A stretch of 64,000 nucleotides of DNA from JBQLZQ01 sp052168355 (GTDB taxonomy: Bacteria; Pseudomonadota; Alphaproteobacteria; DSM-16000; Inquilinaceae): contig JBQLZQ010000088.1 in the NCBI GenBank assembly GCA_052168355.1, forward strand, positions 1 through 64,000, in the 5' to 3' direction. A model generated the notes under the pieces. That model was not told the origin of the DNA, made no database searches, and saw only the letters and a program-made list of their open reading frames with translations. A program made the position numbers and the translations under genes. The stretch's first letter is position 1. The number at the start of each line of letters is the position of its first letter. This document shows, piece by piece, positions 1-8,276 of the stretch.

Positions 1-85
1 AATCCTACTCAATTCATAGAGTTAGAGAGCGATTCACGTCATTGGTGGAAGCGGGCCCGCTTCCACCAATGACGATCGCGCTCTA
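1..85 (-). repeat. Composite palindromic repeat, copy 1 (cut by window edge)
   Basis: This is an inverted copy of the repeat at 8277-8414. A near-perfect palindrome at 38-73 has 17-base arms (GTCATTGGTGGAAGCGG and its complement) around a 2-base loop. The enclosing unit runs from TAGAG at 23 to CTCTA at 85. Bases 1-22 are the start of the second unit, which continues outside the window. The terminal TA at 84-85 forms part of the stop codon of the neighbouring minus-strand gene. Terminal inverted TAGAGC-type ends on TA resemble a non-autonomous (MITE-like) element, which is inference. Confidence 0.85.
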
Positions 86-523
86 AACGGCCATCCGCCG
101 CCGGATCAGCCGAAGAAGACCGCCCAGTGCCGGCAGCCGTTCGTAAAACTGGGCGGCGGCGTCCCAGTGATCGATGTGCTCGACCGCCAGGCCGTCGGCG
201 TTGAAGCGCACCTCGCTGATCCCTTCAATGCGCAGGGCCCGTCCGCGAACCTCGAAGGTGAAATCCCAGCGCAGATAGGCGGCGCGACCGCTCTCGGCGA
301 TATCGGTCACGACAAAGCGCGGCTTCTGGGTGGCGGTGAACATGTGATCCAGGATCGCCCGCATCCTGTCCCGACCGCGTACATCGTTGAACGGGTCGCG
401 AAAATGGATATCGGGCGCAAAAACGGTATCCAGCCGGTCGAGGCTGGCCGGCGTCATGTCCTGCCAGAAGCGGGCGTAGGCCTGGGCCGGGCCATCGACC
501 TTGCCCATCGCGGGTCCGGTCAT
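83..523 (-). CDS. NTF2/SnoaL-like protein
   Basis: This 146-residue single-domain protein has the pattern of the NTF2-like (SnoaL) superfamily. An N-terminal helical stretch (YARFWQDMTPASLDRL) leads into DIHFRDPFNDVRGRD, then a curved sheet ending in HIDHWDAAAQFYERLPALG. Members are small cone-shaped binding proteins or isomerases; the ligand cannot be read from sequence. Its ATG overlaps the SDR stop by four bases (ATGA), so it is translationally coupled as the last gene of the photolyase-SDR operon. The stop codon TAG is supplied by the edge of the palindromic repeat, so the C-terminus may have been set by that insertion. Genes of this type often accompany SDR and photolyase genes in photo-oxidative-stress clusters, which suggests a role without proving it. 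Confidence 0.8.
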   Translation of the reverse strand: MTGPAMGKVDGPAQAYARFWQDMTPASLDRLDTVFAPDIHFRDPFNDVRGRDRMRAILDHMFTATQKPRFVVTDIAESGRAAYLRWDFTFEVRGRALRIEGISEVRFNADGLAVEHIDHWDAAAQFYERLPALGGLLRLIRRRMAV

Positions 524-1278
524 TTTCTGGTGGCCCGCCGCACCAGCGGAAAATAGAGCCCGTACGGCAGGCAGCGCATCAGCTTCAGCATATAGGCGAA
601 GCGACGCGGGAAGGTGATTTCGAACCGCCGGGAGCCCAGCCCGTCGACAATCCGATCGACCGCGTCCTCCACCTCCATCAGGAAAGGCATGGGAAAGTCG
701 TTCTTGTCGGTCAAAGGGGTCCGCACGAACCCCGGATTGATCACCTGGCAGACCAGACCCAGCCGGTCGAAATCGAACTTCAGCGCCTCGCACATGTTGA
801 TCAGCGCCGCCTTGGTCGCGCCATAGGAGACCGAGGTCGGCAAGCCGCGATACCCGGCCACCGAGGACACCACGGCAAGATGGCCCTGGCGCCGCTCGAT
901 CCAGTCGGGCAGCAGGGCATCGACGCAATGGACCGTGCCCATCAGGTTGACATCGATGACCGAACCGATCTGCTGCGCATCGAAGTGCCGCACGTCGTCG
1001 GGCTTGAAGGTCCCGGCATTGAGCACGGCCAGGGCGATCGGTCCGTGATCCCGACGGATGGCGGCCACCACCGCGCGCACCTGGTCGAGCTCGGTCACGT
1101 CGCACGGCGCCGCATGGACGGTTCCCGACGCCTCCCGCGTCAGCGCGTCAAGCGCTTCGGCGCCGCGGGCGCTGGCGACCACGGTCCAGCCCTGGCCGGC
1201 AAGCTTGAGCGCCAGGGCCCGGCCGATGCCGCTGCTGGCGCCGGTGATCCAGGCGCAGCCGTTGGCGGGTGTCGTCAC
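520..1278 (-). CDS. Short-chain dehydrogenase/reductase
   Basis: A classical SDR of 252 residues. It has the N-terminal nucleotide-binding motif TGASSGIG (about residues 11-18), the NAG motif (VLNAGTF), a catalytic serine in VVSSVAGYRG and the catalytic SYGATK (Tyr-x-x-x-Lys). It should be an NAD(P)-dependent oxidoreductase; the substrate is unknown. I chose the GTG at 1278 because it overlaps the photolyase stop as GTGA and leaves about ten residues before the Rossmann motif. The long upstream extension of this reading frame is antisense noise inside the photolyase gene. The extended C-terminus (FPRRFAYMLKLMRCLPYGLYF) is amphipathic and may sit on the membrane. Confidence 0.87.
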   Translation of the reverse strand: MTTPANGCAWITGASSGIGRALALKLAGQGWTVVASARGAEALDALTREASGTVHAAPCDVTELDQVRAVVAAIRRDHGPIALAVLNAGTFKPDDVRHFDAQQIGSVIDVNLMGTVHCVDALLPDWIERRQGHLAVVSSVAGYRGLPTSVSYGATKAALINMCEALKFDFDRLGLVCQVINPGFVRTPLTDKNDFPMPFLMEVEDAVDRIVDGLGSRRFEITFPRRFAYMLKLMRCLPYGLYFPLVRRATRK

Positions 1279-2879
1279 GTCGACAATCCGGTCAGCGCCG
1301 GCTGACCGCCGGGCGCTTCGCCGGCGCCGGTGTCGAGCGCTTCCAGAAAGATCGCCGCGTCGCGGACGATTTCTGCCCGCCGATCCGGATCCATCCGGTC
1401 GAGCGTACGATAGGGAAGGCTCAGCCTTGGGTTGCGGCCCAGCATGGCGCGGTTCTCCTCCAGAAAGTTCCAATACAGATAGTTGAAGGGGCACGCGTCC
1501 GGCCCGCTTTTGACATGAACGTCGTAGGCGCAGTCCTTGCAATAGTTGGACATGCGATTGATGTACGCGCCGCCGGCGGCGTAGGGCTTGGATCCCATGA
1601 TGCCGCCATCGGCGAACAGGGCCATGCCATGGGTATTGGGCAGTTCCACCCATTCATAGGCGTCGGCGTAGACCTCCAGATACCAACGGCAAACGGCCTC
1701 CGGCGCGGCGCCGATCAGCAGCGCGAAGTTGCCCGTCACCATCAATCGTTGGATATGGTGCGCATAGGCTTCCCGCCGGGTCTGGCCGATGCTTTGGGCC
1801 AGGCAGGTCATGGCCGTATCGCCGGTCCAATAAAAATCCGGCAGCGGACGGTGGGCGTCCAACGCATTGGTCTGCTCATAGTCCGGCATTTTCAGCCAAT
1901 AGATCCCGCGCACGAATTCGCGCCAACCCAGGATCTGGCGGATGAACCCTTCGGCGGCGTTCAGCGGCACACGGCCGGCGCGGTATTCCGCCTCGACACG
2001 CCGGACCAGTTCCTTCGGATCCAGCAGTCCGGCATTCAGATGCGGGCTGAGCAGGGAATGGAACAGGAAAGACTGATCCCGCCGCATGGCGTCCTGATAG
2101 TCGCCGAACCGGGCCAGGCCATGGGCGATAAAATGGTCGGCGGCACGACCCGCATCGGCGGCGGTGACGGGGAGCCAGAACGGTTCCAGATCGCCGAAAT
2201 GGTCCCCGAACCGCTCTGCCACCAGATCCATAACGTCCCGCGTGACCGCGTCCGGCCGAACTTGAAAAGGGTCCGGGATCTCAATGTTTTCCGGTAACGT
2301 CTTGCGGTTGTCCTTGTCATAGTTCCAGCGCCCGCCCACCGGTTGGTCGGCATCGTCCATGAGCACGCCATGGGCCCGCCGCATGTGACGATAAAACGTT
2401 TCCATGCGCAGCTCGCGCCGTCCGCTCGCCCAGCGCGCGAACGTCTCGATCGAGCAGAAGAAACGCGTGTCTTCTCGGATTTCGACGGGCAGGCCAAGGG
2501 TATCGGCCCACTTGTTCATGTCAGATCTGACCCGGTACTCGCCGGGTTCCGTCACGACGATCCGGTCGGGGGAAAGGCGACCGACGGCGCGCGCGATCTC
2601 GCCCCGGAAGCTTCCGGTGTTTTCGGGATCGTCCAGCGTCACGTAATCGACGGTCAAGCCCCGCCTGCGCAGCGCCGCCGCATGGTGCCTCATGGCGGAG
2701 AAGATAAAGGCGATCTTTTTGGGGTGATGGCGGACATAGGTCGCCTCTTCCATCACCTCCATCATCAGCACCCGGTCGCGTGCCGGATCCAGATCGTCCA
2801 GCGCGGCGATATCGGGCGCCAGCTGGTCGCCCAAGATCACCCGCAGGGCTGCGCATTGCTGCTTTGTGTCGGCGGCCAA
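1275..2879 (-). CDS. Fe-S bacterial cryptochrome/photolyase (DPRP family)
   Basis: A photolyase-related protein of about 534 residues. The N-terminal alpha/beta antenna domain starts at LRVILGDQLAP, and the FAD domain contains GWREFVRGIYW and LPNTHGMALFADGG. Four cysteines (359, 447, 450 and 463 from the chosen start) have exactly the spacing of the [4Fe-4S] ligands of Agrobacterium PhrB, a (6-4) photolyase. This predicts light-driven repair of UV lesions or light sensing. The best start is a TTG at 2879, just after the upstream stop at 2891. No ATG exists between that stop and the conserved domain, so the start is uncertain. It is followed by an SDR and an NTF2-like gene with four-base overlaps, a grouping seen in singlet-oxygen/light-stress clusters. 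Confidence 0.88.
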   Translation of the reverse strand: MAADTKQQCAALRVILGDQLAPDIAALDDLDPARDRVLMMEVMEEATYVRHHPKKIAFIFSAMRHHAAALRRRGLTVDYVTLDDPENTGSFRGEIARAVGRLSPDRIVVTEPGEYRVRSDMNKWADTLGLPVEIREDTRFFCSIETFARWASGRRELRMETFYRHMRRAHGVLMDDADQPVGGRWNYDKDNRKTLPENIEIPDPFQVRPDAVTRDVMDLVAERFGDHFGDLEPFWLPVTAADAGRAADHFIAHGLARFGDYQDAMRRDQSFLFHSLLSPHLNAGLLDPKELVRRVEAEYRAGRVPLNAAEGFIRQILGWREFVRGIYWLKMPDYEQTNALDAHRPLPDFYWTGDTAMTCLAQSIGQTRREAYAHHIQRLMVTGNFALLIGAAPEAVCRWYLEVYADAYEWVELPNTHGMALFADGGIMGSKPYAAGGAYINRMSNYCKDCAYDVHVKSGPDACPFNYLYWNFLEENRAMLGRNPRLSLPYRTLDRMDPDRRAEIVRDAAIFLEALDTGAGEAPGGQPALTGLST

Positions 2880-2890
2880 CGGTTTGGCCG

Positions 2891-3598
2891 TCAGCCGGTG
2901 CGCGCGACGGTGTTGCCCGGTTCCAGCACGTAGTCGATTTCCGACCCGCGCGCGACGAACCGCATCTTCACCCACTGCCCGACATCGCTGAACCAGATGT
3001 CCAGTTCGACCGGCCCCGACATGCGATAGCGCTGGGCCGGCACCGTCTGGCCACCGGCCACGACGGATTCCGCCGTCTCAGGCGTGAAGCGGACCGGTAT
3101 CAGGCGACCGCGCTGGGTATCGAGCAGGACATCCCGTTGCAGGATTTCCCGGTTCCAATAGCTGGTGGTCAGGATGTCGGCCGGGGCCGTCACACGCCCC
3201 TGAGACCCGTCGATCAGCACCGAATCCCCCGACGCGACGGCGGACACCTGGTAGGGGGTACCGTCATTGTCCGTTCGTGACTCCAAAGACATCAGCCGCC
3301 CGTCTTCCCAGATTTCGGTGTTGGTGTGACGGTAGCGGTAGACGGTGACAAACGCGATCTTGACCTCAAGCAGGATATCGACGCCGACGGTCAGACGTGA
3401 CCCGTCCTGGCGGAAGCTGAGCCGGTGGTAGCCGAACTCGCCGCCGTCCCGCCGGACGGAAAAGGGCAGCACCATCGAGGGTGGCAGGGCGGCCGCTCGC
3501 GCGCCGGGCACACCCCAAAACGGCACCGAAAGCAGGGCCGCACCGGCCCCGGCCAGGGCGGCGCGTCGAGTGATGAGAAAACTGTCGTCGGAAACCAT
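2891..3598 (-). CDS. DUF6134-like exported protein
   Basis: A protein of 235 residues with a twin-arginine-type signal (ITRRAALAGAGAALLSVPF, residues 9-27). A beta-rich mature domain follows (GGEFGYHRLSFRQDGSRLTV, YRYRHTNTEIWEDGRL, YWNREILQRDVLLDTQRG). The overall pattern resembles DUF6134 family proteins of unknown function; the family name is from memory and less certain. The ATG at 3598 is chosen for its AGGGGA ribosome-binding site and because it places the RR motif near the N-terminus. It lies directly upstream of the photolyase gene on the same strand, so it probably heads that operon. It should be an exported protein, perhaps binding a lipid or cofactor, but no catalytic residues are recognisable. 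Confidence 0.7.
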   Translation of the reverse strand: MVSDDSFLITRRAALAGAGAALLSVPFWGVPGARAAALPPSMVLPFSVRRDGGEFGYHRLSFRQDGSRLTVGVDILLEVKIAFVTVYRYRHTNTEIWEDGRLMSLESRTDNDGTPYQVSAVASGDSVLIDGSQGRVTAPADILTTSYWNREILQRDVLLDTQRGRLIPVRFTPETAESVVAGGQTVPAQRYRMSGPVELDIWFSDVGQWVKMRFVARGSEIDYVLEPGNTVARTG

Positions 3599-3759
3599 CG
3601 GCACGTCCCCTGTCTTCCGCCGGTCCGGGTGCCGGTTGCAAACCACGGCCGCCCCTCACAGATCGATAAAAATTATAGATCGGGCGCGGCGCTCTGCCAC
3701 TGCGGCGTCCCCGAAAAACACCATGCGTCGGATCGTCACGATTGCCCGATTTCACAAAT

Positions 3760-3777
3760 CTGAAATATTTTTGTCAT
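3760..3777 (+). promoter_or_regulatory. Pho box upstream of phoX
   Basis: CTGAAAT-ATTT-TTGTCAT is two 7-base half-sites separated by 4 bases. It matches the PhoB consensus CTGTCAT-N4-CTGTCAT at 5/7 and 6/7 positions. It lies 82 bases upstream of the phoX start, where PhoB would replace a -35 element. This fits induction of phoX under phosphate starvation. Confidence 0.7.
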
Positions 3778-3859
3778 CCAGGGGCAAAGTCCCGACCATA
3801 CTGTCCCGGCAATAAGCGCCCCCACCCGATCAGCATGCTCAACATTGGAGGCAATGACC

Positions 3860-5857
3860 ATGGACATCCGCAACACCCGATTTTCCTGCAAGGCCGAAGC
3901 GTTCGAGGCGGCCGACGACGTACCGACGAACCCATCGACGACGCCGACCCTGGGAGACATCGTCAACACCCGCTTTGGTCGGCGCGAGATGATGCGCGGC
4001 GCCCTGGCGGTCACCGCCGCGGCAGCGACCTTCGGCCCGACATTGATGGCCGGCCGCCCGGCCCAGGCGGCGACCAGCCGCTACGTGTGGGACGAAATCT
4101 CCCACGGCGTCGACGAAACCCACCATGTGGCCACCGGTTACGATGCCCAGGTGCTGATCCGCTGGGGCGATCCCGTGCTGCCTGGCGCGCCCGCGTTCGA
4201 TCCCATGAACCAGACCGCCGAGGCCCAGAAGCAGCAGTTCGGCTACAACAACGACTATATCGGCTTTCTGCCCCTGCCCGCCGGTTCCGAGAGCGCCGAC
4301 CGCGGGCTTCTGTGCATCAACCATGAATACACCAACGAAGAGGTGATGTTCCCCGGTCTTGGCCAACAGGACGGCGACGCCGACTTCGCCGGCATGACCC
4401 GCGAACTGGTCGACATCGAGATGGCGGCGCACGGAAACTCGATCATCGAGGTCGTGCGCGAGGACGGACAATGGCAGGTGGTGCCGGACAGCCAATATGC
4501 GCGCCGCATCACGGCGCTCGACACGAGCATGCGTCTGTCGGGCCCGGCCGCCGGCCATGATCGGATGAAGACCAACGCCGATCCCAGCGGTACTGAGGTC
4601 ATCGGCACCATCAACAATTGCGCCGGCGGCATGACGCCCTGGGGCACCTACCTGACGGCCGAGGAGAATTTTCACGGCTATTTCGGCGGTGAATTGGCCG
4701 AAGGTCATCCGGAATCCGTCAATCACGAGCGCTACGGCGTGCCCGGCGGCTGGTATGCCTGGTACCGTCATCACGACCGCTTCGACATCGCCAAGGAGCC
4801 GAACGAGGCCAACCGGTTCGGCTGGATCGTCGAGATCGATCCCCTGGATCCGCAATCCACGCCGATCAAGCGGACGGCGATGGGCCGCTTCCGCCACGAA
4901 GGCGCGGAAACCATCGTCAACTCCGACGGCCGCGTCGTCGTCTATTCCGGCGACGACAACCGGTTCGACTATCTGTACAAGTTCGTCAGCGAAGGCACCT
5001 TCAACCCTGACGACCGGGACGCCAACCGCGATCTTCTGGACAGCGGCACGCTCTATGTCGCCCGGTTCGACGCCGACGGCACCGTGGAATGGATGCCTCT
5101 CGTTCACGGCGAAGGTCCGCTGACGGCCGAGAACGGGTTCGACAGCCAGGCCGACGTACTGATCGAAACGCGGCGGGCCGGCGATCTTCTGGGCGCCACG
5201 CCCATGGACCGGCCCGAGGATGTCGAGCCGAACAAGATGACCAACAAGGTGTACGTCATGCTGACCAACAACAGCCGACGCACGCCCGAGCAGGTCGACG
5301 CGGCCAACCCGAGGGCGGAAAGCAATTTCGGCCATATCGTGGAGATCACACCGCCCAACGACGACCATGCCGCGACCGTCGCCCAGTGGGACATCCTGGT
5401 CCTGTGCGGCGACCCGGCGGTGGCCGAGGTGGGCGCCAAATGGAACCCGGCGACGTCGCCGAACGGCTGGTTCGCCTCTCCCGACAATTGCGCCATGGAT
5501 CATCAGGGCCGTCTGTGGATCACCACGGACCAGGGCAGCGGCTGGTCGCGCAGCGGTACCGCCGACGGCGTCTGGGGCCTGGAAACCGAAGGCGAGCTGC
5601 GCGGTACCGGCAAGATGTTCTTCCGCGTGCCCATCGGGGCGGAGATGTGCGGACCGATCTTCACGCCGGACGACACCGCCCTGTTCGTGGCCGTGCAGCA
5701 TCCGGCCACGGACGGAACCAAGGACTATCCAGGGTTCGAGCGGGAATCGACCTTCGAGGATCCCGCCACCCGCTGGCCCGACTTCCAGGACGGCGTGCCG
5801 CCGCGCCCATCGGTCCTGGTCATCACCAAGCAGGATGGCGGGCGGATCGGCACCTGA
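3860..5857 (+). CDS. phoX: PhoX-family alkaline phosphatase
   Basis: A 665-residue PhoX (DUF839) protein. The N-terminal Tat signal has GRREMMRGAL near residue 40 and an ALAVTAAAATFG core. The mature part has the acidic beta-propeller pattern of calcium/iron-dependent PhoX phosphatases, for example INHEYTNEEVMFPG, NCAGGMTPWGTYLTAEENF, GRFRHEGAETI, DDNRFDYLYKFV and SPDNCAMDHQGRLWITTDQG. It is expected to release phosphate from organic phosphoesters in the periplasm. I chose the third in-frame candidate, ATG 3860, because GGAGG (3847-3851) lies 8 bases upstream; ATG 3854 would be too close. A Pho box precedes it and a strong terminator follows, so it is a monocistronic phosphate-starvation gene. 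Confidence 0.95.
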   Translation: MDIRNTRFSCKAEAFEAADDVPTNPSTTPTLGDIVNTRFGRREMMRGALAVTAAAATFGPTLMAGRPAQAATSRYVWDEISHGVDETHHVATGYDAQVLIRWGDPVLPGAPAFDPMNQTAEAQKQQFGYNNDYIGFLPLPAGSESADRGLLCINHEYTNEEVMFPGLGQQDGDADFAGMTRELVDIEMAAHGNSIIEVVREDGQWQVVPDSQYARRITALDTSMRLSGPAAGHDRMKTNADPSGTEVIGTINNCAGGMTPWGTYLTAEENFHGYFGGELAEGHPESVNHERYGVPGGWYAWYRHHDRFDIAKEPNEANRFGWIVEIDPLDPQSTPIKRTAMGRFRHEGAETIVNSDGRVVVYSGDDNRFDYLYKFVSEGTFNPDDRDANRDLLDSGTLYVARFDADGTVEWMPLVHGEGPLTAENGFDSQADVLIETRRAGDLLGATPMDRPEDVEPNKMTNKVYVMLTNNSRRTPEQVDAANPRAESNFGHIVEITPPNDDHAATVAQWDILVLCGDPAVAEVGAKWNPATSPNGWFASPDNCAMDHQGRLWITTDQGSGWSRSGTADGVWGLETEGELRGTGKMFFRVPIGAEMCGPIFTPDDTALFVAVQHPATDGTKDYPGFERESTFEDPATRWPDFQDGVPPRPSVLVITKQDGGRIGT

Positions 5858-5886
5858 CCGATCTCCATCCCGTCATCACGGACTTC

Positions 5887-5914
5887 GGGGCGGCCTTCGG
5901 GCCGCCCCTTCTTC
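5887..5914 (+). terminator. Rho-independent terminator of phoX
   Basis: A 9-bp perfect stem, GGGGCGGCC/GGCCGCCCC, closes a stable TTCG loop and is followed by a pyrimidine run (TTCTTC). It lies 30 bases after the phoX stop. Confidence 0.8.
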
Positions 5915-6013
5915 GTTGGGGGCGTGCCTTCGGGTCGTCGTTCGACCGCCGGTGCCCTATATCCAAAGGAGAAGACCACGGCACGCCATGCCGCAACGGG
6001 AGACTTTCGAGCG

Positions 6014-6391
6014 ATGATGTATTGGGGAGCGGGAGCGGCCATCGCCCTGGCTGGCGTTCTGGGTCTGTGGCAAGCGTCACGTACCCCGCATGAGGGCCCG
6101 TACATCGCCGGATTGGCCCTTTTCGCGGCCTGTATCGTGGCGATCATGCGGATGATCCGCCTGCGGTATGACGGCGTGCCGGACCGGCAGGCGCTTGACA
6201 TCTGGCCGCGCCGGCCGCGCAATGGCTGGATCCTTCTGACGGTTCTGGGCGTTCTCGGCCTGGGCGGGTTGGTGATTGCGGCCTCCGACAGGGCCCTGTC
6301 CACGGTCGGATTGAGCCTGTTTCTGGTCGCCTGTATCATGGGGTTCCTGACACTGCGCAAGACCTTCGACCGCATGGAACGAGAGCGATGA
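6014..6391 (+). CDS. Small four-helix membrane protein
   Basis: A protein of 125 residues with four hydrophobic segments: MYWGAGAAIALAGVLGL, YIAGLALFAACIVAIMR, WILLTVLGVLGLGGLVIAA and LSTVGLSLFLVACIMGFL. A short cytoplasmic tail (RKTFDRMERER) follows. I do not recognise the family. The start is one of two adjacent ATGs (6014 or 6017) with GGGAG about 11 bases upstream; the longer reading frame from 5924 overlaps the phoX terminator region and is unlikely. The stop overlaps the Fur-family start by four bases (ATGA), so the two are co-transcribed. This could tie the protein to metal homeostasis, but nothing in its sequence shows metal ligands. Confidence 0.65.
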   Translation: MMYWGAGAAIALAGVLGLWQASRTPHEGPYIAGLALFAACIVAIMRMIRLRYDGVPDRQALDIWPRRPRNGWILLTVLGVLGLGGLVIAASDRALSTVGLSLFLVACIMGFLTLRKTFDRMERER

Positions 6392-6891
6392 CCGGCACGG
6401 CATCCGCCCTGCCCTTCGACCTTGCCCACGATGCCCATGATCACGGCGCCTGCGTGGACGACGCCCTGGATCGGGCCGAAACCCTGTGCCGCGGCCGCGG
6501 CGCGCGGCTGACGCCCCTACGCCGCCGGGTGCTGGAGCTGGTCTGGCGCGGACATCGGCCCCGCGGCGCCTACGATATCCTGGCCGATCTGGCGGCCGAG
6601 AGCGGCCGCACAGCGCCGCTCACCGTTTACCGGGCGCTCGATTTTCTGCTGGAGCACGGGCTGGTCCACCGGCTGGAAAGCCTCAATGCCTATATCGGCT
6701 GCACCGACCCGGCGCACCGCCACGCCGGCCAGTTTCTGGTGTGCGAGACCTGCGGCACGGCCCAGGAGCTCGACGACAGACGGGTCTCCGAGGCGGTGCG
6801 GCGCAGCGCCCGCGAAGTCGGTTTCGAGATATCCCGTCAGATGGTCGAGGTCAGCGGCCTGTGCCCCGCCTGCCGCGACCGCGGCGCCTAG
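6388..6891 (+). CDS. zur: Fur-family metal regulator, Zur-like
   Basis: A 167-residue Fur-superfamily repressor. A winged helix spans about residues 30-95 (RLTPLRRRVLELVW, GAYDILADL, APLTVYRALDFLLEHGLVHRLES). The C-terminal dimerisation domain carries HRHAGQFLVCETCG and SGLCPACRDRG, two CxxC pairs that form the structural zinc site. The N-terminal HDAHDHGAC stretch and the short domain resemble zinc-sensing Zur rather than iron-sensing Fur; that is inference. It would bind AT-rich palindromes when metal-loaded. It is coupled to the upstream membrane protein. Its stop codon overlaps that of the convergent hemN gene within CTAG (6888-6891). Confidence 0.85.
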   Translation: MTGTASALPFDLAHDAHDHGACVDDALDRAETLCRGRGARLTPLRRRVLELVWRGHRPRGAYDILADLAAESGRTAPLTVYRALDFLLEHGLVHRLESLNAYIGCTDPAHRHAGQFLVCETCGTAQELDDRRVSEAVRRSAREVGFEISRQMVEVSGLCPACRDRGA

Positions 6892-8240
6892 ACGGCGCGG
6901 GAGTATTGCGACGGCGCCGCGTCCAGATAGGCATCGAAGCAGGCGGCGACGGAGCGCACCAGGGGCCGGCAGTCGTGGCGCACCCGCACCCGCCACCGAT
7001 CAAGATCCACCACCCCGTCGGCCGCAAGAGCGGCCAGACGGGGACGGGCATCGTTCAACGCGGCCGGCGAGGCGCCATGGGCCAGGGCCACCGCCGCCAC
7101 GTCGACCTCGAAATCGCACATCAGCCGCTCGATCACCGCGCGGCGCAAACGGTCATCGGCGCTGAGCGCCAGGCCCCGGACGATCGGCAGCCGTCCTTCG
7201 GCCACATGGGCCCGGTAGCGGCCGATGTCCGGCGCGTTCTGGACGTAACCGCCCGGAAGGGCCCCGATGGAAGACGCGCCGAGGCCGATCAGCGCCGTGC
7301 TTTCGTCGGTCGTGTAGCCTTGGAAGTTGCGGCGCAGGCGCCCCTGATCCAGGCGCCGGGTCATCGTGTCGCCGGGCCGCGCGAAATGGTCCAGCCCGAT
7401 GCGCCGATACCCGGCCTGGTCCAGCACCGCGGCGATCGCCTCGAACTGATCCAGGCGCGCTGTCCCATCCGGCAGTGCCGCTTCGTCGATCAGCCGCTGA
7501 TGGGTTTTGAGCGCCGGGACGTGGGCATAGCCAAACACCGATAAACGGTCGGGCGCCAGAAGCAGCGCCTGCCTGGCCGTGTCGCGGCAGGACTCCACGG
7601 TCTGGTGGGGCAGCCCGTACATGAGGTCGAGGTTCAACGCCGCGATCCCGGCCCGCCGCAAACGGTCGGCCGCGGCGCGCACGCAGGCCTCGTCCTGGAT
7701 CCGGCCGATGGCCGCCTGGACCTGTGGATCGAACGACTGGACCCCCAGGCTGGCCCGGTTGACGCCGACCGAGGCCAATGTCCTGGCCATGGACGGGGTC
7801 ATGATTCTGGGATCGATCTCGATGGCGATCTCGGCATCGTCGGCGATGGCGAAGCGATGCCGCAGCCTGTCCATGAACCGCGTCAGGCCGGCCGGGCCGG
7901 CGATCGTCGGGGTGCCCCCGCCCCAATGGATGTGGCCGACCGTCATTGGCCCGGGCAGGGTCGTGGCGACCAGGTCGACCTCCATCGCCATCGCGTCCAT
8001 GTGGGCCTCCACCGGCGTCGAGCGGCGCACCGCCTTGGTATGGCAGCCGCAGTACCAGCAGATCGACTGGCAGAAGGGCACATGGAGATAGAGCGACAGA
8101 ACCGCATCGGGCGCCAGAGCGGTCAGCCAGGCGGCGTAATCCACCGGCCCGATATCGGCCGTAAAGTGGGGCGCCGTCGGATAGCTGGTGTAACGCGGCA
8201 CGCGACGCCCCTCGAACCGCTCAATCAGCTCCCGTCTCAT
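6888..8240 (-). CDS. hemN: Oxygen-independent coproporphyrinogen III oxidase
   Basis: A 450-residue radical-SAM enzyme of the HemN type. The cluster motif CxxxCxxCxC is at C57, C61, C64 and C66 (HVPFCQSICWYCGCHT), and GGGTPT follows at the SAM site. The N-terminal RYTSYPTAPHF and the C-terminal HemN domain (FEVD, ALAHGASPAALNDARPRL) match full-length HemN, not HemW. It converts coproporphyrinogen III to protoporphyrinogen IX in haem synthesis under low oxygen. The ATG at 8240 has AAGGAG 8 bases upstream; the GTG at 8249 would leave no room for that site. The composite repeat lies 36 bases upstream of the start and could affect the hemN promoter. No FNR-type site was found, though spacing leaves little room. 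Confidence 0.96.
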   Translation of the reverse strand: MRRELIERFEGRRVPRYTSYPTAPHFTADIGPVDYAAWLTALAPDAVLSLYLHVPFCQSICWYCGCHTKAVRRSTPVEAHMDAMAMEVDLVATTLPGPMTVGHIHWGGGTPTIAGPAGLTRFMDRLRHRFAIADDAEIAIEIDPRIMTPSMARTLASVGVNRASLGVQSFDPQVQAAIGRIQDEACVRAAADRLRRAGIAALNLDLMYGLPHQTVESCRDTARQALLLAPDRLSVFGYAHVPALKTHQRLIDEAALPDGTARLDQFEAIAAVLDQAGYRRIGLDHFARPGDTMTRRLDQGRLRRNFQGYTTDESTALIGLGASSIGALPGGYVQNAPDIGRYRAHVAEGRLPIVRGLALSADDRLRRAVIERLMCDFEVDVAAVALAHGASPAALNDARPRLAALAADGVVDLDRWRVRVRHDCRPLVRSVAACFDAYLDAAPSQYSRAV

Positions 8241-8276
8241 CGGGTACACTCCTTGGCCACACTTTTCCGCCTGTCC

